39,084 nucleotides of DNA, taken from an uncultured Clostridia bacterium (GTDB lineage Bacteria > Bacillota_A > Clostridia > TANB77 > CAG-508). The stretch is from assembly GCA_944390995.1 (NCBI GenBank), contig CALXSA010000008.1, positions 1-39,084 of the forward strand, read 5' to 3'. Every line of letters starts with the position of its first letter. The first letter of the stretch is position 1. Shown piece after piece: positions 25,628-33,869 of the stretch. The translations under genes and the position numbers were made by a program. The notes under the pieces are model-generated. The model made no database searches. It was not told where the DNA came from and worked only from the letters and a program-made list of their open reading frames with translations.

Positions 25628-26650
25628 ATGAAAAATATTAAAGATTATAATTTAGAAGAATTAAAAGATGAGCTTATTGCTCTAGGAGAAAAGAAATACA
25701 GGGCGGAACAAATTTTTAAATGGTTGTATGTGGACAAGGTGAAAGAGTTTAACGAAATGACCAATCTGCCTTTAGAATTAAGAGAAAAGTTAAAAAAAGA
25801 GTACACCATGTGCAATTACAACATTTTGAGAAAGCAAGAGTCTTCGGATGGAACGAAAAAGTATTTGTTTGACGTATTGGATGGAAATGCAATCGAGACA
25901 GTGCTTATGCAGTACCACCACGGAAAGACAATTTGTGTGTCTTCTCAAATTGGTTGCAAGATGGGGTGCAAGTTTTGTGCGTCTACAGGAATTCAGTTTG
26001 TGAGGAGTTTGAGCGCAGGCGAGATTGTAGAGCAAATTTTGGCGGTTGAGCAGGATATTGGAGATAAGATTTCAAATGTGGTGTTTATGGGAATTGGAGA
26101 GCCTTTTGATAATTACGATAATGTGATGCATGCGATTAAAATTATCAACAATCAAAAGGGGCTAAACATTGGTGCAAGACATATAAGCATTTCAACGAGT
26201 GGACTTGTCCCTATGATTTACAAGTTTGCAGATGAGGAGTTACAGTGCACTTTGTCTATTTCGCTTCATGCTACGAACGACGAGAAAAGAAGCTCAATGA
26301 TGCCTGTGAATTACATGTATAATATTGAAGAATTAATGAAAGCATGTAGATATTACATAGAGAAGACGAACAAAAGAATTTCGTTTGAGTATGCCTTGGC
26401 AAAGGACAATAACGATAATTTGGATGATGCAAAGGAACTGGTAAAACTTTTGAAAGGCATGCTTTGCCATGTGAATTTGATTCCTATAAATAAAATTGAG
26501 AATGGAAAATATACTAAAAGTACAAATGAAAATATAATTAAATTTAGAGATTACTTGAACGAGAAAGGCATTGTTGCTACAATTAGAAGGGAGCTTGGCT
26601 CAGATATTGATGCGGCATGTGGACAGCTAAGGAGAAAGAATTTAAAATAA
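25628..26650 (+). CDS. rlmN: 23S rRNA/tRNA adenine-C2 methyltransferase RlmN
   Basis: A 340-residue radical-SAM enzyme. The iron-sulfur cluster motif is CKMGCKFCAST (about 117-127) with GEP-type residues in FMGIGEPFDNYDN. The second, methylated Cys is in SDIDAACGQL near the end, and the N-terminal helix bundle includes KKYRAEQIFKWLY. RlmN methylates A2503 of 23S rRNA and A37 of some tRNAs. No ribosome site precedes the ATG and the promoter is only 7 bases away, so the mRNA is probably leaderless. The following PP2C and PASTA kinase genes are the same neighbours as in B. subtilis. Confidence 0.96.
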   Translation: MKNIKDYNLEELKDELIALGEKKYRAEQIFKWLYVDKVKEFNEMTNLPLELREKLKKEYTMCNYNILRKQESSDGTKKYLFDVLDGNAIETVLMQYHHGKTICVSSQIGCKMGCKFCASTGIQFVRSLSAGEIVEQILAVEQDIGDKISNVVFMGIGEPFDNYDNVMHAIKIINNQKGLNIGARHISISTSGLVPMIYKFADEELQCTLSISLHATNDEKRSSMMPVNYMYNIEELMKACRYYIEKTNKRISFEYALAKDNNDNLDDAKELVKLLKGMLCHVNLIPINKIENGKYTKSTNENIIKFRDYLNEKGIVATIRRELGSDIDAACGQLRRKNLK

Positions 26651-26665
26651 AAAAATCTTTTGATT

Positions 26666-26691
26666 TAAAAAATATGTGTCCCACGTGGAGC
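26666..26691. repeat. Truncated copy (right end) of the 73-bp hairpin element
   Basis: Twenty-six bases starting TAAAAAATATGTGTCCCACG and ending TGGAGC match the right end of the elements at 4207-4279 and 34293-34365. The left half is missing. Confidence 0.8.
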
Positions 26692-26711
26692 TACTTATAG
26701 ATTATAAACTA

Positions 26712-26740
26712 TTGAAAAAAGAATAAAAGTATGATATAAG
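26712..26740 (+). promoter_or_regulatory. Promoter of the PP2C-PASTA kinase operon
   Basis: TTGAAA (26712-26717), 17 bases, TATAAG (26735-26740), with TGA before the -10. Almost every base matches the rlmN promoter. An ATG at 26747 sits at the predicted start of transcription and opens a 13-codon frame before the real gene. Confidence 0.6.
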
Positions 26741-26815
26741 TTATGCATGATATACTTGGCCAATTCATTTTTAGGCATAAAGATTTAAAATTAAGAAAGG
26801 TTAGGAAAAAAAGTA

Positions 26816-27538
26816 ATGGTTTTTGCTAAATCGGATATAGGGAAGTCTAGAGAAATTAATCAAGATTATTACTATATCTCACAAGATACAGATGTTCCAA
26901 GATTATATATTTTAGCAGACGGAATGGGCGGATATAAAGGCGGAGAAATAGCAAGTAAACTGGCTACGGATTCTGTGAAAAGTTACATTAATAGCAATTT
27001 TAACGAAAATTTGGTGGAAAAAGAAGAAATACTGAAGTTAATAGAAAGCGCTGTAGAATATGCCAATATGGTGGTATATGAAAAGTCCAAAGAAGTTCCA
27101 GAATTGGAAGGAATGGGTACTACTTTAGAGGTTTGTTTAATATATAATAATAAGGCGTATATAGGACATGTTGGAGATAGTAGAATTTACAGAATTAGAA
27201 AGGGCGTAATACGAAAGCTTACGAAGGACCACAGCTATGTGCAACAGCTTGTCGAAGATAAGAAGATTACAAGGGAGGAAGCTAAAACACACCCTAAAAA
27301 GAATATGCTAACAAAAGCACTCGGATGTACACCTTATGTGGAACCAGATATACGTGCAAGAAATTTTGAGCGCGATGATATTTTTATAATGTGCTCAGAT
27401 GGGCTTACCAATATGGTAGATGACAATAATATTTGTGAGTTAATAATGCAGGATATTACGACTGCTGCGGATAAACTAATTGAGAATGCAAATGCGTCTG
27501 GAGGGTATGATAATATTACTGTAATTATAATAAAGTAA
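26816..27538 (+). CDS. prpC: PP2C-family serine/threonine phosphatase (PrpC/Stp)
   Basis: A 240-residue PP2C phosphatase. The metal-binding Asp residues are in INQDYYYI (about residue 17), ADGMGGYKGGEIAS (about 38-51), IMCSDGLTNMVDD (about 190-202) and GGYDNITVIII at the end; GHVGDSRIYR lies at about 119-128. It removes phosphate from Ser/Thr residues phosphorylated by the partner PASTA kinase, whose gene starts 16 bases later. Together they control growth, cell-wall synthesis and spore germination in Firmicutes. The length is typical. The ribosome site is weak (AAGAAAGG then AGG). Confidence 0.94.
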   Translation: MVFAKSDIGKSREINQDYYYISQDTDVPRLYILADGMGGYKGGEIASKLATDSVKSYINSNFNENLVEKEEILKLIESAVEYANMVVYEKSKEVPELEGMGTTLEVCLIYNNKAYIGHVGDSRIYRIRKGVIRKLTKDHSYVQQLVEDKKITREEAKTHPKKNMLTKALGCTPYVEPDIRARNFERDDIFIMCSDGLTNMVDDNNICELIMQDITTAADKLIENANASGGYDNITVIIIK

Positions 27539-27554
27539 GAGGAGAAGATTGTTT

Positions 27555-29522
27555 ATGAATCTAGAAGGAAAACTTATAGGAAATAGGTATGAGATACTAG
27601 AGAAAATTGGAAATGGTGGTATGGCTACTGTATACAAAGCACAGGATCAAGTGCTAAAAAGATATGTTGCGGTAAAGGTGCTTAGAGATGAATTTACAAC
27701 AGATGAGGAATTTATTAGAAGGTTTAACACAGAGGCGCAATCTGCTGCGAGCTTAACGCATCCAAACATTGTGTCGATATATGATGTAGGAAATGAAGAT
27801 AATATATATTACATTGTAATGGAGCTAATACAAGGAAAAACGTTGAAGCAAATAATTGATGAAGATGGAGTTTTACCATGGAAATGGTCAATTGATATTG
27901 CATCACAAATTGCGTCAGCATTAGAGGTAGCGCATAAAAACAATATTGTACATAGAGATATAAAACCACATAATATAATAATTACAGAGGATGGTGTTGC
28001 GAAGGTTACAGACTTTGGAATAGCAAAGGCCGTATCAAACTCTACAATTACAGCTTTTGGAACAACTATTGGTTCTGTACACTATTTTTCGCCAGAGCAT
28101 GCAAGGGGCGGATATACAGATGCTAAGTCTGATTTATACTCACTAGGTGTAGTAATGTACGAGATGCTTACTGGCAGAGTACCTTTTGATGCGGATACAC
28201 CTGTTTCTGTAGCATTAAAGCACATGCAAGAAAAACCGGTAGAGCCAATAAAGCTAAACCCTGCAATACCTTATTCAGTGAATAAAATAATAATGAAAGC
28301 CATGGAGAAGGATTTGAACCTACGTTATCAATCGGCTACAGAAATGCTTAGAGATTTGAATATGGCACTAAAAGACCCAGACGGAGATTTTGTACAAACG
28401 GGTTCAAATGACATGGCGTACACACAAAGAATTGACACGATTTCAGAGGAAGAACTAAACAGAAACAAACCGTCTGAGGAATCTGGCAAAGAGAAGAAAA
28501 AGAAGGGTAAAATAGGACAATTTTTTGCAAAACATCCAGCAGCAAAGGTTATATTGATAATATTATTAATAATTATAATTCCAGTTGCAGCATTCTTCGG
28601 AGTGCAAGGAGTGCTAAATATGGGCAGAGTTGATGACGTGGCACTTCCAAACTTTGTGAATATGACAAGGGAGGAAGCGGAAGCAGCGGCACAAGAGGCA
28701 GGACTACAACTTGAAATTACAGAGGAGTATAGCTCAGACATAGAAGCTGGAAAAGTAGCATCACAAGAGCCATCATACTTAGAAGGATACTTAGTAAAAG
28801 AAGGTTCTACAGTAAAAATAGTTATAAGCAAAGGCGAGAATATAAAAATTGTGCCTAAAGTAACTGGAATGACAAGAGAAGAAGCAGAGGACGCAATTGA
28901 AGCAGAAGAACTTAAATTTGAAGTGGTAGAGGAAACTAGCCGTGAGGTAGAAGCGGGAATAGTAATTAGACAAGAGCCAGCAGCAGAGGAAGAAGTAAAT
29001 GCTGGAGAGACAGTTACAATATATGTAAGTACAGGTGTAAAACAAATTACTATGGAGCATGTAATAGGACAGCCAGAAGATGATGCTAAGAAAACACTTA
29101 CAGACTTAGGCTTTGAAGTAAATGTGGTTTATGAAGAAGATTCTAGCAAAGATGACGGAGTAGTTTTAAGACAAAGCATTGATGTCGGAACAACAGTAGA
29201 TGAAGGAACAAGCGTTACATTAACAGTAAATAAGATAGAGGCAATAAGAGAAGGAACAGTAAATATTGACCTAAGGTCTTTAACAGGAGGGGTAATTGAA
29301 ACAGATGAGGAAGGAAATGAAATAAACCCAACAGTAGAAGTAAGAATTGAGGTTAATGACGAAGCTGTATATAATGGAGAACAAAGAAAAGACAACGAGA
29401 ACTTTACAAGAACAATATCTGGAAAAGGTACAGTTACTGTAAAAGTGTTTATTGATGGAGTAAGAGAAGCACAAGAACAGTTGAACTTAAATTCAGACAA
29501 CCCAGTGCTAAACATAGACTAA
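27555..29522 (+). CDS. prkC: Serine/threonine kinase with PASTA repeats (PrkC/Stk)
   Basis: 655 residues from ATG 27555; a TTG six bases upstream is also possible, with GAGGAG upstream of both. Kinase domain about 10-275: glycine loop IGNGGMATVYK, ATP Lys in VAVKVL, catalytic loop VHRDIKPHN, DFG in KVTDFGIAKA, and SVHYFSPEHARG. A basic juxtamembrane segment and one membrane helix follow (about 330-352, VILIILLIIIIPVAAFFG). Three extracellular PASTA repeats run from about 358 to 560 (VALPNFVNMTREEAEAAA, IVPKVTGMTREEAEDAIEA, TMEHVIGQPEDDAKKTL), then a beta-rich C-terminal domain of about 95 residues. PASTA repeats bind muropeptides or lipid II, so cell-wall state feeds into cytoplasmic phosphorylation. 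It is paired with the PP2C gene just upstream. Confidence 0.95.
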   Translation: MNLEGKLIGNRYEILEKIGNGGMATVYKAQDQVLKRYVAVKVLRDEFTTDEEFIRRFNTEAQSAASLTHPNIVSIYDVGNEDNIYYIVMELIQGKTLKQIIDEDGVLPWKWSIDIASQIASALEVAHKNNIVHRDIKPHNIIITEDGVAKVTDFGIAKAVSNSTITAFGTTIGSVHYFSPEHARGGYTDAKSDLYSLGVVMYEMLTGRVPFDADTPVSVALKHMQEKPVEPIKLNPAIPYSVNKIIMKAMEKDLNLRYQSATEMLRDLNMALKDPDGDFVQTGSNDMAYTQRIDTISEEELNRNKPSEESGKEKKKKGKIGQFFAKHPAAKVILIILLIIIIPVAAFFGVQGVLNMGRVDDVALPNFVNMTREEAEAAAQEAGLQLEITEEYSSDIEAGKVASQEPSYLEGYLVKEGSTVKIVISKGENIKIVPKVTGMTREEAEDAIEAEELKFEVVEETSREVEAGIVIRQEPAAEEEVNAGETVTIYVSTGVKQITMEHVIGQPEDDAKKTLTDLGFEVNVVYEEDSSKDDGVVLRQSIDVGTTVDEGTSVTLTVNKIEAIREGTVNIDLRSLTGGVIETDEEGNEINPTVEVRIEVNDEAVYNGEQRKDNENFTRTISGKGTVTVKVFIDGVREAQEQLNLNSDNPVLNID

Positions 29523-29523
29523 G

Positions 29524-29623
29524 AAAAAACTTGCAAGGTAGGGACACTCCTATTCTTGCAAGTTTTTGCAAAGTAGGGACACGTCTATTTTTGCAAGTTT
29601 TTGCAAACTGGGGACAGGTCTTT
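29524..29623. repeat. GGGGAC repeat cluster after the kinase gene
   Basis: Units AACTTGCAAGGTAGGGACAC, TTGCAAAGTAGGGACACGTC and TTGCAAACTGGGGACAGGTC follow one another in the same direction with TTGCAAGTTTTTGCAA between them. The CTTGCAA flanks form small inverted repeats. Confidence 0.75.
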
Positions 29624-29631
29624 TCTTATAA

Positions 29632-29690
29632 ATATACATATAACTTGCTTCTAAGCAATAAAAGTGTTAAAGCCATTATCTTGTAACATT
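29632..29690. repeat. Remnants of two terminator-like repeats
   Basis: ATATACATATAACTTGCT at 29632-29649 is an exact copy of the right arm of the hairpin at 31439-31482. About 25 bases on, GCCATTATCTTGTAAC resembles the right arm of the hairpin after spoIVB. Neither has its partner arm here. Confidence 0.55.
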
Positions 29691-29705
29691 TCTTAAATTA
29701 AATTC

Positions 29706-29769
29706 TGCCCGGAGACCTGTCCCCAAAACGAAAAAAATTTCGCCCAGAGACCTGTCCCCAAAACGAAAT
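29706..29769. repeat. Tandem direct pair of the GGGGACAGGTCTC unit (inverse orientation)
   Basis: Two copies of AGACCTGTCCCCAAAACGAA, each preceded by GCCC and separated by AAAAATTTC. They lie immediately upstream of the rsgA promoter, so any -35 contact would fall within the repeat. Confidence 0.8.
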
Positions 29770-29774
29770 TTGTG

Positions 29775-29780
29775 GTATAA
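29775..29780 (+). promoter_or_regulatory. Extended -10 promoter of rsgA
   Basis: TGTGGTATAAT gives an extended -10; no good -35 is visible because the preceding bases belong to the repeat. An ATG (followed by TTT TAG) stands 6-7 bases later. Confidence 0.5.
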
Positions 29781-29812
29781 TTGAGGTATGTTTTAGAGAA
29801 GGAGGGCGTTTT

Positions 29813-30694
29813 GTGCTAGAGGGAGTTGTTTTAAGCAATAAGTCTAATTTGTATAAAGTTGAATTAAACAATGAAGTGTACGATTGCATGGCAAGGGGAA
29901 AGATAAAAAGCGAAGATGTGAGCCCTGTCGCGGGAGATTTAGTTGAGTTCGAGATTACAGATTGCGAAAAAAAGGCGGGCGTAATAAATAAAATATTGCC
30001 TAGAAAAAATTATTTAAAAAGGCCTAAAATGGCAAATCTTTCTCAGATAATATTTGTGGTGTCAATGAAACTTCCAAAACCAGACTTGTTATTGCTAGAC
30101 AAGCAATTAGTGTATGCAGAGTTTAACGAGATTAAGCCTATAATAGTTTTAAACAAAACCGACCTAGTAGAGGAGGAACTTGTACACGACATAGAAAGGA
30201 CATATTCTGCTATAGGGTATACGGTAATTAAAACTAATGCGCAAAGTGGAGATGGGGTTGATGAAATAAAAAAGCACTTAAAAAATAATATTACGGCTTT
30301 TTCTGGAAATTCAGGTGTGGGCAAGTCGACTTTGATTAACAAAATTTTGAATAGGGAAGTTACTGCGGAAGGCGAACTAAGTAAGAAAAATAAAAGAGGC
30401 AAAAACACAACAACTCAGGTAACATTATATAAAATAGAAGATAATTCGTACATCGCAGATACTCCGGGGTTTTCGACTTTTGAAATTTCGGAACTTGATT
30501 CAAAAGAGTTGGCGCAGTATTTTGTGGAATTCAGACCATATATTGAAGAATGCGAATATGGAGATTGTGGTCACATTAAAGAGGAAAATTGTGGAATAAA
30601 AAAAGCTGTCCAAGAAGGCAAAATTCCGAAAGAAAGATATAGTAGGTATGTACAAATTAAGGAATGTATGAAAGATAAATTAGGCAAGGAGTGA
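29813..30694 (+). CDS. rsgA: Ribosome small-subunit-dependent GTPase A
   Basis: A 293-residue circularly permuted GTPase with a GTG start and an AAGGAGGGCG ribosome site. An N-terminal OB-fold (about 1-65) is followed by G4 VLNKTDL, G1 GNSGVGKSTLIN (about 165-176), G2/switch GKNTTTQVTL and G3 DTPGFSTF. The zinc site CEYGDCGHIKEENC (about 244-257) gives Cys, Cys, His and Cys ligands. RsgA helps late 30S subunit maturation and is released on GTP hydrolysis. It follows the PASTA kinase gene, as in B. subtilis, but with its own promoter and a 290-base spacer full of repeats. The stop codon overlaps the ribosome site of rpe. Confidence 0.96.
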   Translation: MLEGVVLSNKSNLYKVELNNEVYDCMARGKIKSEDVSPVAGDLVEFEITDCEKKAGVINKILPRKNYLKRPKMANLSQIIFVVSMKLPKPDLLLLDKQLVYAEFNEIKPIIVLNKTDLVEEELVHDIERTYSAIGYTVIKTNAQSGDGVDEIKKHLKNNITAFSGNSGVGKSTLINKILNREVTAEGELSKKNKRGKNTTTQVTLYKIEDNSYIADTPGFSTFEISELDSKELAQYFVEFRPYIEECEYGDCGHIKEENCGIKKAVQEGKIPKERYSRYVQIKECMKDKLGKE

Positions 30695-30701
30695 AAAGAA
30701 G

Positions 30702-31355
30702 ATGGAAATTGCAGTATCGATATTAAATGTAAAAAAAGAAAATTGTATACAAACATTTTATAATTTAGAAACAGCAGGTGTGGACTATTTTCACATAGAT
30801 GTAATGGATGGAGAGTTTGTGAAGAACGATACAACAAGTTTGATGACAGAATATTCTGAATACTTAAAGAATATCACGAATATCCCGCTAGATGTGCACT
30901 TAATGGTTAAAGATGTTTTACCATATGTCAAAAGTTTTTTGGTGTTTGAGCCTAGAAATATTACAATACACTTAGAAGCAGCAGAAAATAAAGAGGAGCT
31001 TTTAAGCTGGATAAAATACATAAAAGACAATGGCAGCAAAGTAGGACTTTGTATTAAGCCAAACACAAAAATTGAAGAAATTTATGAATTTTTACCATAC
31101 ATACATACGGTTTTGGTGATGACAGTTGAACCTGGAGAGGGTGGCCAAAGCCTTATTCCAGAGACGATTGAAAAGATTAGAAAACTTAAAGAACATATTG
31201 AAAACCACGGACTTGAAGTTGATATTGAAGCCGATGGCGGAATTAACGAGGAAAACTCTGGGCTACTAAAAGAAGCAGGATGCGATATAATTGTTGCAGG
31301 AACCGCAATTATTAATTCTGATAATTTTAAGGATGCAGTTAAAAAATTAAAATAG
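30702..31355 (+). CDS. rpe: Ribulose-phosphate 3-epimerase
   Basis: A 217-residue TIM-barrel enzyme with a ribosome site AAGGAGTGA made of the end of rsgA, 7 bases upstream. Metal and catalytic residues are in FHIDVMDGEFV (about 29-39), DVHLMV (about 64-69), VMTVEPGEGGQ (about 135-145) and IEADGGINEEN (about 172-182). It interconverts ribulose 5-phosphate and xylulose 5-phosphate in the pentose phosphate pathway in the cytoplasm. The family usually has Asn-Pro-Gly-Phe-Gly-Gly; Glu-Pro-Gly-Glu-Gly-Gly here is a variant. The rsgA-rpe pair is common in Firmicutes. Confidence 0.95.
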   Translation: MEIAVSILNVKKENCIQTFYNLETAGVDYFHIDVMDGEFVKNDTTSLMTEYSEYLKNITNIPLDVHLMVKDVLPYVKSFLVFEPRNITIHLEAAENKEELLSWIKYIKDNGSKVGLCIKPNTKIEEIYEFLPYIHTVLVMTVEPGEGGQSLIPETIEKIRKLKEHIENHGLEVDIEADGGINEENSGLLKEAGCDIIVAGTAIINSDNFKDAVKKLK

Positions 31356-31386
31356 CTGTTTTTGGGGACGGAGCAAAAAAACAGCT
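31354..31386 (+). terminator. rpe terminator with a GGGGAC unit in its loop
   Basis: AGCTGTTTTT (31354-31363) and AAAAACAGCT (31377-31386) form the stem, followed by TTTTCTC. The 13-base loop is GGGGACGGAGCAA, the core of the GGGGAC repeat family. The stem begins in the rpe stop codon. Confidence 0.75.
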
Positions 31387-31438
31387 TTTTCTCAAATTAC
31401 AAGACAAGGGTTTTAACACACATTACCACATACTAAAA

Positions 31439-31482
31439 AGCAAGTTATATGTATATTTTGAGATATATACATATAACTTGCT
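31439..31482. terminator. 18-bp perfect hairpin between convergent rpe and the bactofilin-like gene
   Basis: AGCAAGTTATATGTATAT (31439-31456) pairs with ATATACATATAACTTGCT (31465-31482) around an 8-base loop. Weaker outer arms (ACACATTA and TAATGTGT) flank it. It lies just after the end of the minus-strand gene and probably ends its transcript. Confidence 0.65.
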
Positions 31483-31497
31483 ATATAATGTGTATTA

Positions 31498-32826
31498 TTA
31501 ATTTGCAGTCTTGTTTTCTTCCTCTACTTTTGCTAAGTCTTTTCTCTTAAATGCGTTGATAGCGATAATTCCCAAACCAATCATTGAAGTTATGAAGTTT
31601 ACTGGAACTCCAACATATGGAATATATCTTACTAAAGCTAAAACTAATACAATTAAAAGTGAGAATAGTACAAATGCTACGTTTTTGTTTAAGTTTAGTT
31701 TGTTTGCTATTAATTTTCCAATTGACATACTAAATATTGTGTTAGAAACTACATAAGCCAATGCCAATAGTCCAGCTGCTGCAACTGCAACACTTGATGC
31801 AAGACCTGCTGTGAATAGCAATAGTATTATTACAGCAAGTATAGTTCCGAAGAATACTAAAAGACCAATTCCAAATGCTTTGAAGCTGCTCTTTTCAACA
31901 ATTGCTGATGCCCTATCTTTAAACTTAGGTGCTATCCATATTAGCAACATTATTATTACAAATGAAAAGATAAGTCCAGAAATTATACTTTTTACAACTG
32001 ATAATATAATTCCTTGTGTGTCTGTCTGCACTTGGCTATATGCGATTTCACCAGCAACAGCTTCTTCTGGTATGTTTTGCTCATTTTCCGAAGTATAGTT
32101 CAAGTTTCCCTGAATAACTATATTTTTAGTCATCTCAGAAATAAGTGCTTCCTGCCTATCTTCATTTGTAGCTTCATTACTAGATGTTTCATCATCAGCA
32201 AGGTCAAAAGAAATATTGTTTGAGCTGATGTTTGCATCCCTGTTAATCTGACCGCTTAATGTAACTGTATTAGCAGCCAAGTTTACATTTCTTGCAACAA
32301 TTGCTGTTGAATTTAGTTTGAAATCAGACACATATGCATACACATCTGAACAAATTCCAGATATTTCTAATGTGCCGCCAAAAGCGAAAACATTACCATG
32401 CACAACTGCATCTTCGCTAATTATTAATTTGTTTCCTGCTATAAACAAATCTCCATAAATTTCACCTGTTACATTTACGCTGTTTCCATATGCAAAAGCA
32501 TTTCCATCAATTACTTCAGAAATTTCAACAGCTGAATCATAATAGAATTTATCCGAAGTAGCAAATTCATAATCAGTTTGATATGTTGTGATTATTTCTT
32601 CTCCAGAAGATGTTTCGCCAGTAGCATCGCTTTCTGCGCTAGTAGCGTTTTCAACTGCTTGGGTATTTCTCTCAGTATTATCCTCAGCTACAGTGTTTTC
32701 TTCAGTTACAACGTTGTCCGCAGATATTGGCATTACTGCGTCTGACGCAAATGCAGTACTTGATAAAGCTACAAACAATATCAAAATAGAGCACAAAAAA
32801 ATTTTACTAAAAAGCTTTGTTCTCAA
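31498..32826 (-). CDS. Secreted bactofilin-like polymer domain fused to membrane segments
   Basis: A 442-residue protein with a TTG start (AAGGAGGG ribosome site, 7-base spacing) and a signal peptide (about 1-27, ending TAFASDA). An acidic Thr/Glu linker runs to about 95. A right-handed beta-helix-like part with short repeats covers about 95-215 (GNAFAYGNSVNVTGEIYGDL, then HGNVFAFGGTLEISG), as in bactofilin/polymer-forming proteins. Four hydrophobic segments follow at about 285-420, then a short basic tail. Bactofilins usually polymerise in the cytoplasm, whereas here the domain should be outside. The sequence gives no further clue to function; a surface scaffold is possible. It is a single-gene unit with a very good promoter. 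Confidence 0.7.
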   Translation of the reverse strand: MRTKLFSKIFLCSILILFVALSSTAFASDAVMPISADNVVTEENTVAEDNTERNTQAVENATSAESDATGETSSGEEIITTYQTDYEFATSDKFYYDSAVEISEVIDGNAFAYGNSVNVTGEIYGDLFIAGNKLIISEDAVVHGNVFAFGGTLEISGICSDVYAYVSDFKLNSTAIVARNVNLAANTVTLSGQINRDANISSNNISFDLADDETSSNEATNEDRQEALISEMTKNIVIQGNLNYTSENEQNIPEEAVAGEIAYSQVQTDTQGIILSVVKSIISGLIFSFVIIMLLIWIAPKFKDRASAIVEKSSFKAFGIGLLVFFGTILAVIILLLFTAGLASSVAVAAAGLLALAYVVSNTIFSMSIGKLIANKLNLNKNVAFVLFSLLIVLVLALVRYIPYVGVPVNFITSMIGLGIIAINAFKRKDLAKVEEENKTAN

Positions 32827-32855
32827 AAAAATCCCTCCTTGAAAAATATATCTTA

Positions 32856-32884
32856 ATAATATAATGTTAAGAAGGTTTTGTCAA
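32856..32884 (-). promoter_or_regulatory. Promoter of the bactofilin-like gene
   Basis: On the minus strand: TTGACA (32884-32879), 17 bases, TATTAT (32861-32856). The gene starts 30 bases downstream. Confidence 0.7.
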
Positions 32885-32892
32885 TGCTTATA

Positions 32893-32930
32893 TTACAAGA
32901 TAATGGCTTTAAAAAACATTATCCTGTAAC
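32893..32930. repeat. Imperfect hairpin related to the one after spoIVB
   Basis: TTACAAGATAATGGC and then CATTATCCTGTAA form an imperfect stem. The right arm matches the hairpin at 9994-10010. It could end transcripts of the Cys-rich minus-strand gene. Confidence 0.5.
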
Positions 32931-32956
32931 TTTGGCATAATAAAAACGTCATCTTT

Positions 32957-33079
32957 TTACTTATTGCAATAATAGATGCAGTCCTTATTTGGAGAAATTT
33001 TTTGTGCTTTAACATTTTCTAAGTTGCATTTTCCATCAACTTGATATTTACAATCACAAGAACAATTAATGTTTGTCAA
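32957..33079 (-). CDS. 40-residue cysteine-rich protein (DUF1540-like)
   Basis: A short frame with TTG start and a GGGGTGG ribosome site 8 bases before it. The product has six cysteines, with the pattern NCSCDCKYQVDGKCNL near the start and KDCIYYCNK at the end. This resembles the small DUF1540-type Cys-rich proteins that are frequent in Clostridia and may bind metal. No function is known to me. It lies alone between nth and the bactofilin-like gene, with a hairpin on each side. Confidence 0.6.
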   Translation of the reverse strand: MTNINCSCDCKYQVDGKCNLENVKAQKISPNKDCIYYCNK

Positions 33080-33136
33080 AATAAAACCACCCCTGTTTAG
33101 TTATAGAAAAAACATTAAAATATATTTATGTAAAAA

Positions 33137-33161
33137 AACTCCATAAATATATTATGGAGTT
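33137..33161. terminator. Terminator downstream of nth
   Basis: AACTCCATAA (33137-33146), loop ATATA, TTATGGAGTT (33152-33161), perfect 10-bp stem with A and T runs on both sides. It lies about 70 bases beyond the nth stop codon. Confidence 0.75.
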
Positions 33162-33233
33162 AATTTTTAAAAAATATACATAAATTCAATAAAATTAATA
33201 AATTCAAAAAGGCAGGTTAAATCTATGCAAAAC

Positions 33234-33869
33234 TTAAAAAATTTGAGCATAATACTTGCAAAGCTTGTTAATTGGGCATTGTTCGCATTTTGGTGAACGT
33301 GCAGTACAAATTGCCCTACCATGATAGATTAAAATGTGGTTAACATCTTTTAAATACTCATATGGAAACAATTTTAGCAAATCTTGTTCTATTTTTTCAG
33401 GGGTTTCCTCAGAAGAAAAACCGATTCTGTTTGATAGCCTTTTGGCGTGTGTGTCGACTGCTATTCCTTGAGGTTTACTAAAAGCTTCAAGCATTACAAC
33501 ATTAGCTGTTTTTCTTCCAACGCCAGGCAAAGTAAGTAAATCTTCCATTGTATCTGGCACTTGACTATTATATTCTTCTACAATTTTTTTTGCAGTAAGC
33601 TTAATATTTTTTGCCTTATTCTTATAAAAACCGCAAGGGTGTATTAATTCCTCCAAAACTTCCAAAGGCATCTCGTCAAAGTCCTCTGGCGTAGAGTATT
33701 TAGCAAAAATTGCAGGAGTAGTTTTATTCACTCTCTCATCAGTGCACTGCGCAGATAATATAACTGCAACTAACATTTCAAAAGGTGTTGAGAAGTCCAA
33801 ACTACATTTGGCATCAGGATATGCTTTTTTCAAAATTTCTATAATTTCTATTGCTTTTTCTTTGTCCAT
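33234..33869 (-). CDS. nth: Endonuclease III
   Basis: 211 residues from the ATG at 33869 (MDKEKAIEIIEIL); an ATG 12 bases upstream touches the GAAAGGA ribosome site and is less likely. The helix-hairpin-helix LPGVGRKTANVV carries the catalytic Lys (about 120), and the catalytic Asp is in VDTHAKRLSNRIG (about 138). The C-terminal iron-sulfur cluster has four Cys in CTARSPKCEQCPINKLC (6-2-5 spacing). It excises oxidised pyrimidines from DNA and nicks the abasic site. It is a single-gene unit between spore and surface genes, without repair genes nearby. Confidence 0.95.
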   Translation of the reverse strand: MDKEKAIEIIEILKKAYPDAKCSLDFSTPFEMLVAVILSAQCTDERVNKTTPAIFAKYSTPEDFDEMPLEVLEELIHPCGFYKNKAKNIKLTAKKIVEEYNSQVPDTMEDLLTLPGVGRKTANVVMLEAFSKPQGIAVDTHAKRLSNRIGFSSEETPEKIEQDLLKLFPYEYLKDVNHILIYHGRAICTARSPKCEQCPINKLCKYYAQIF

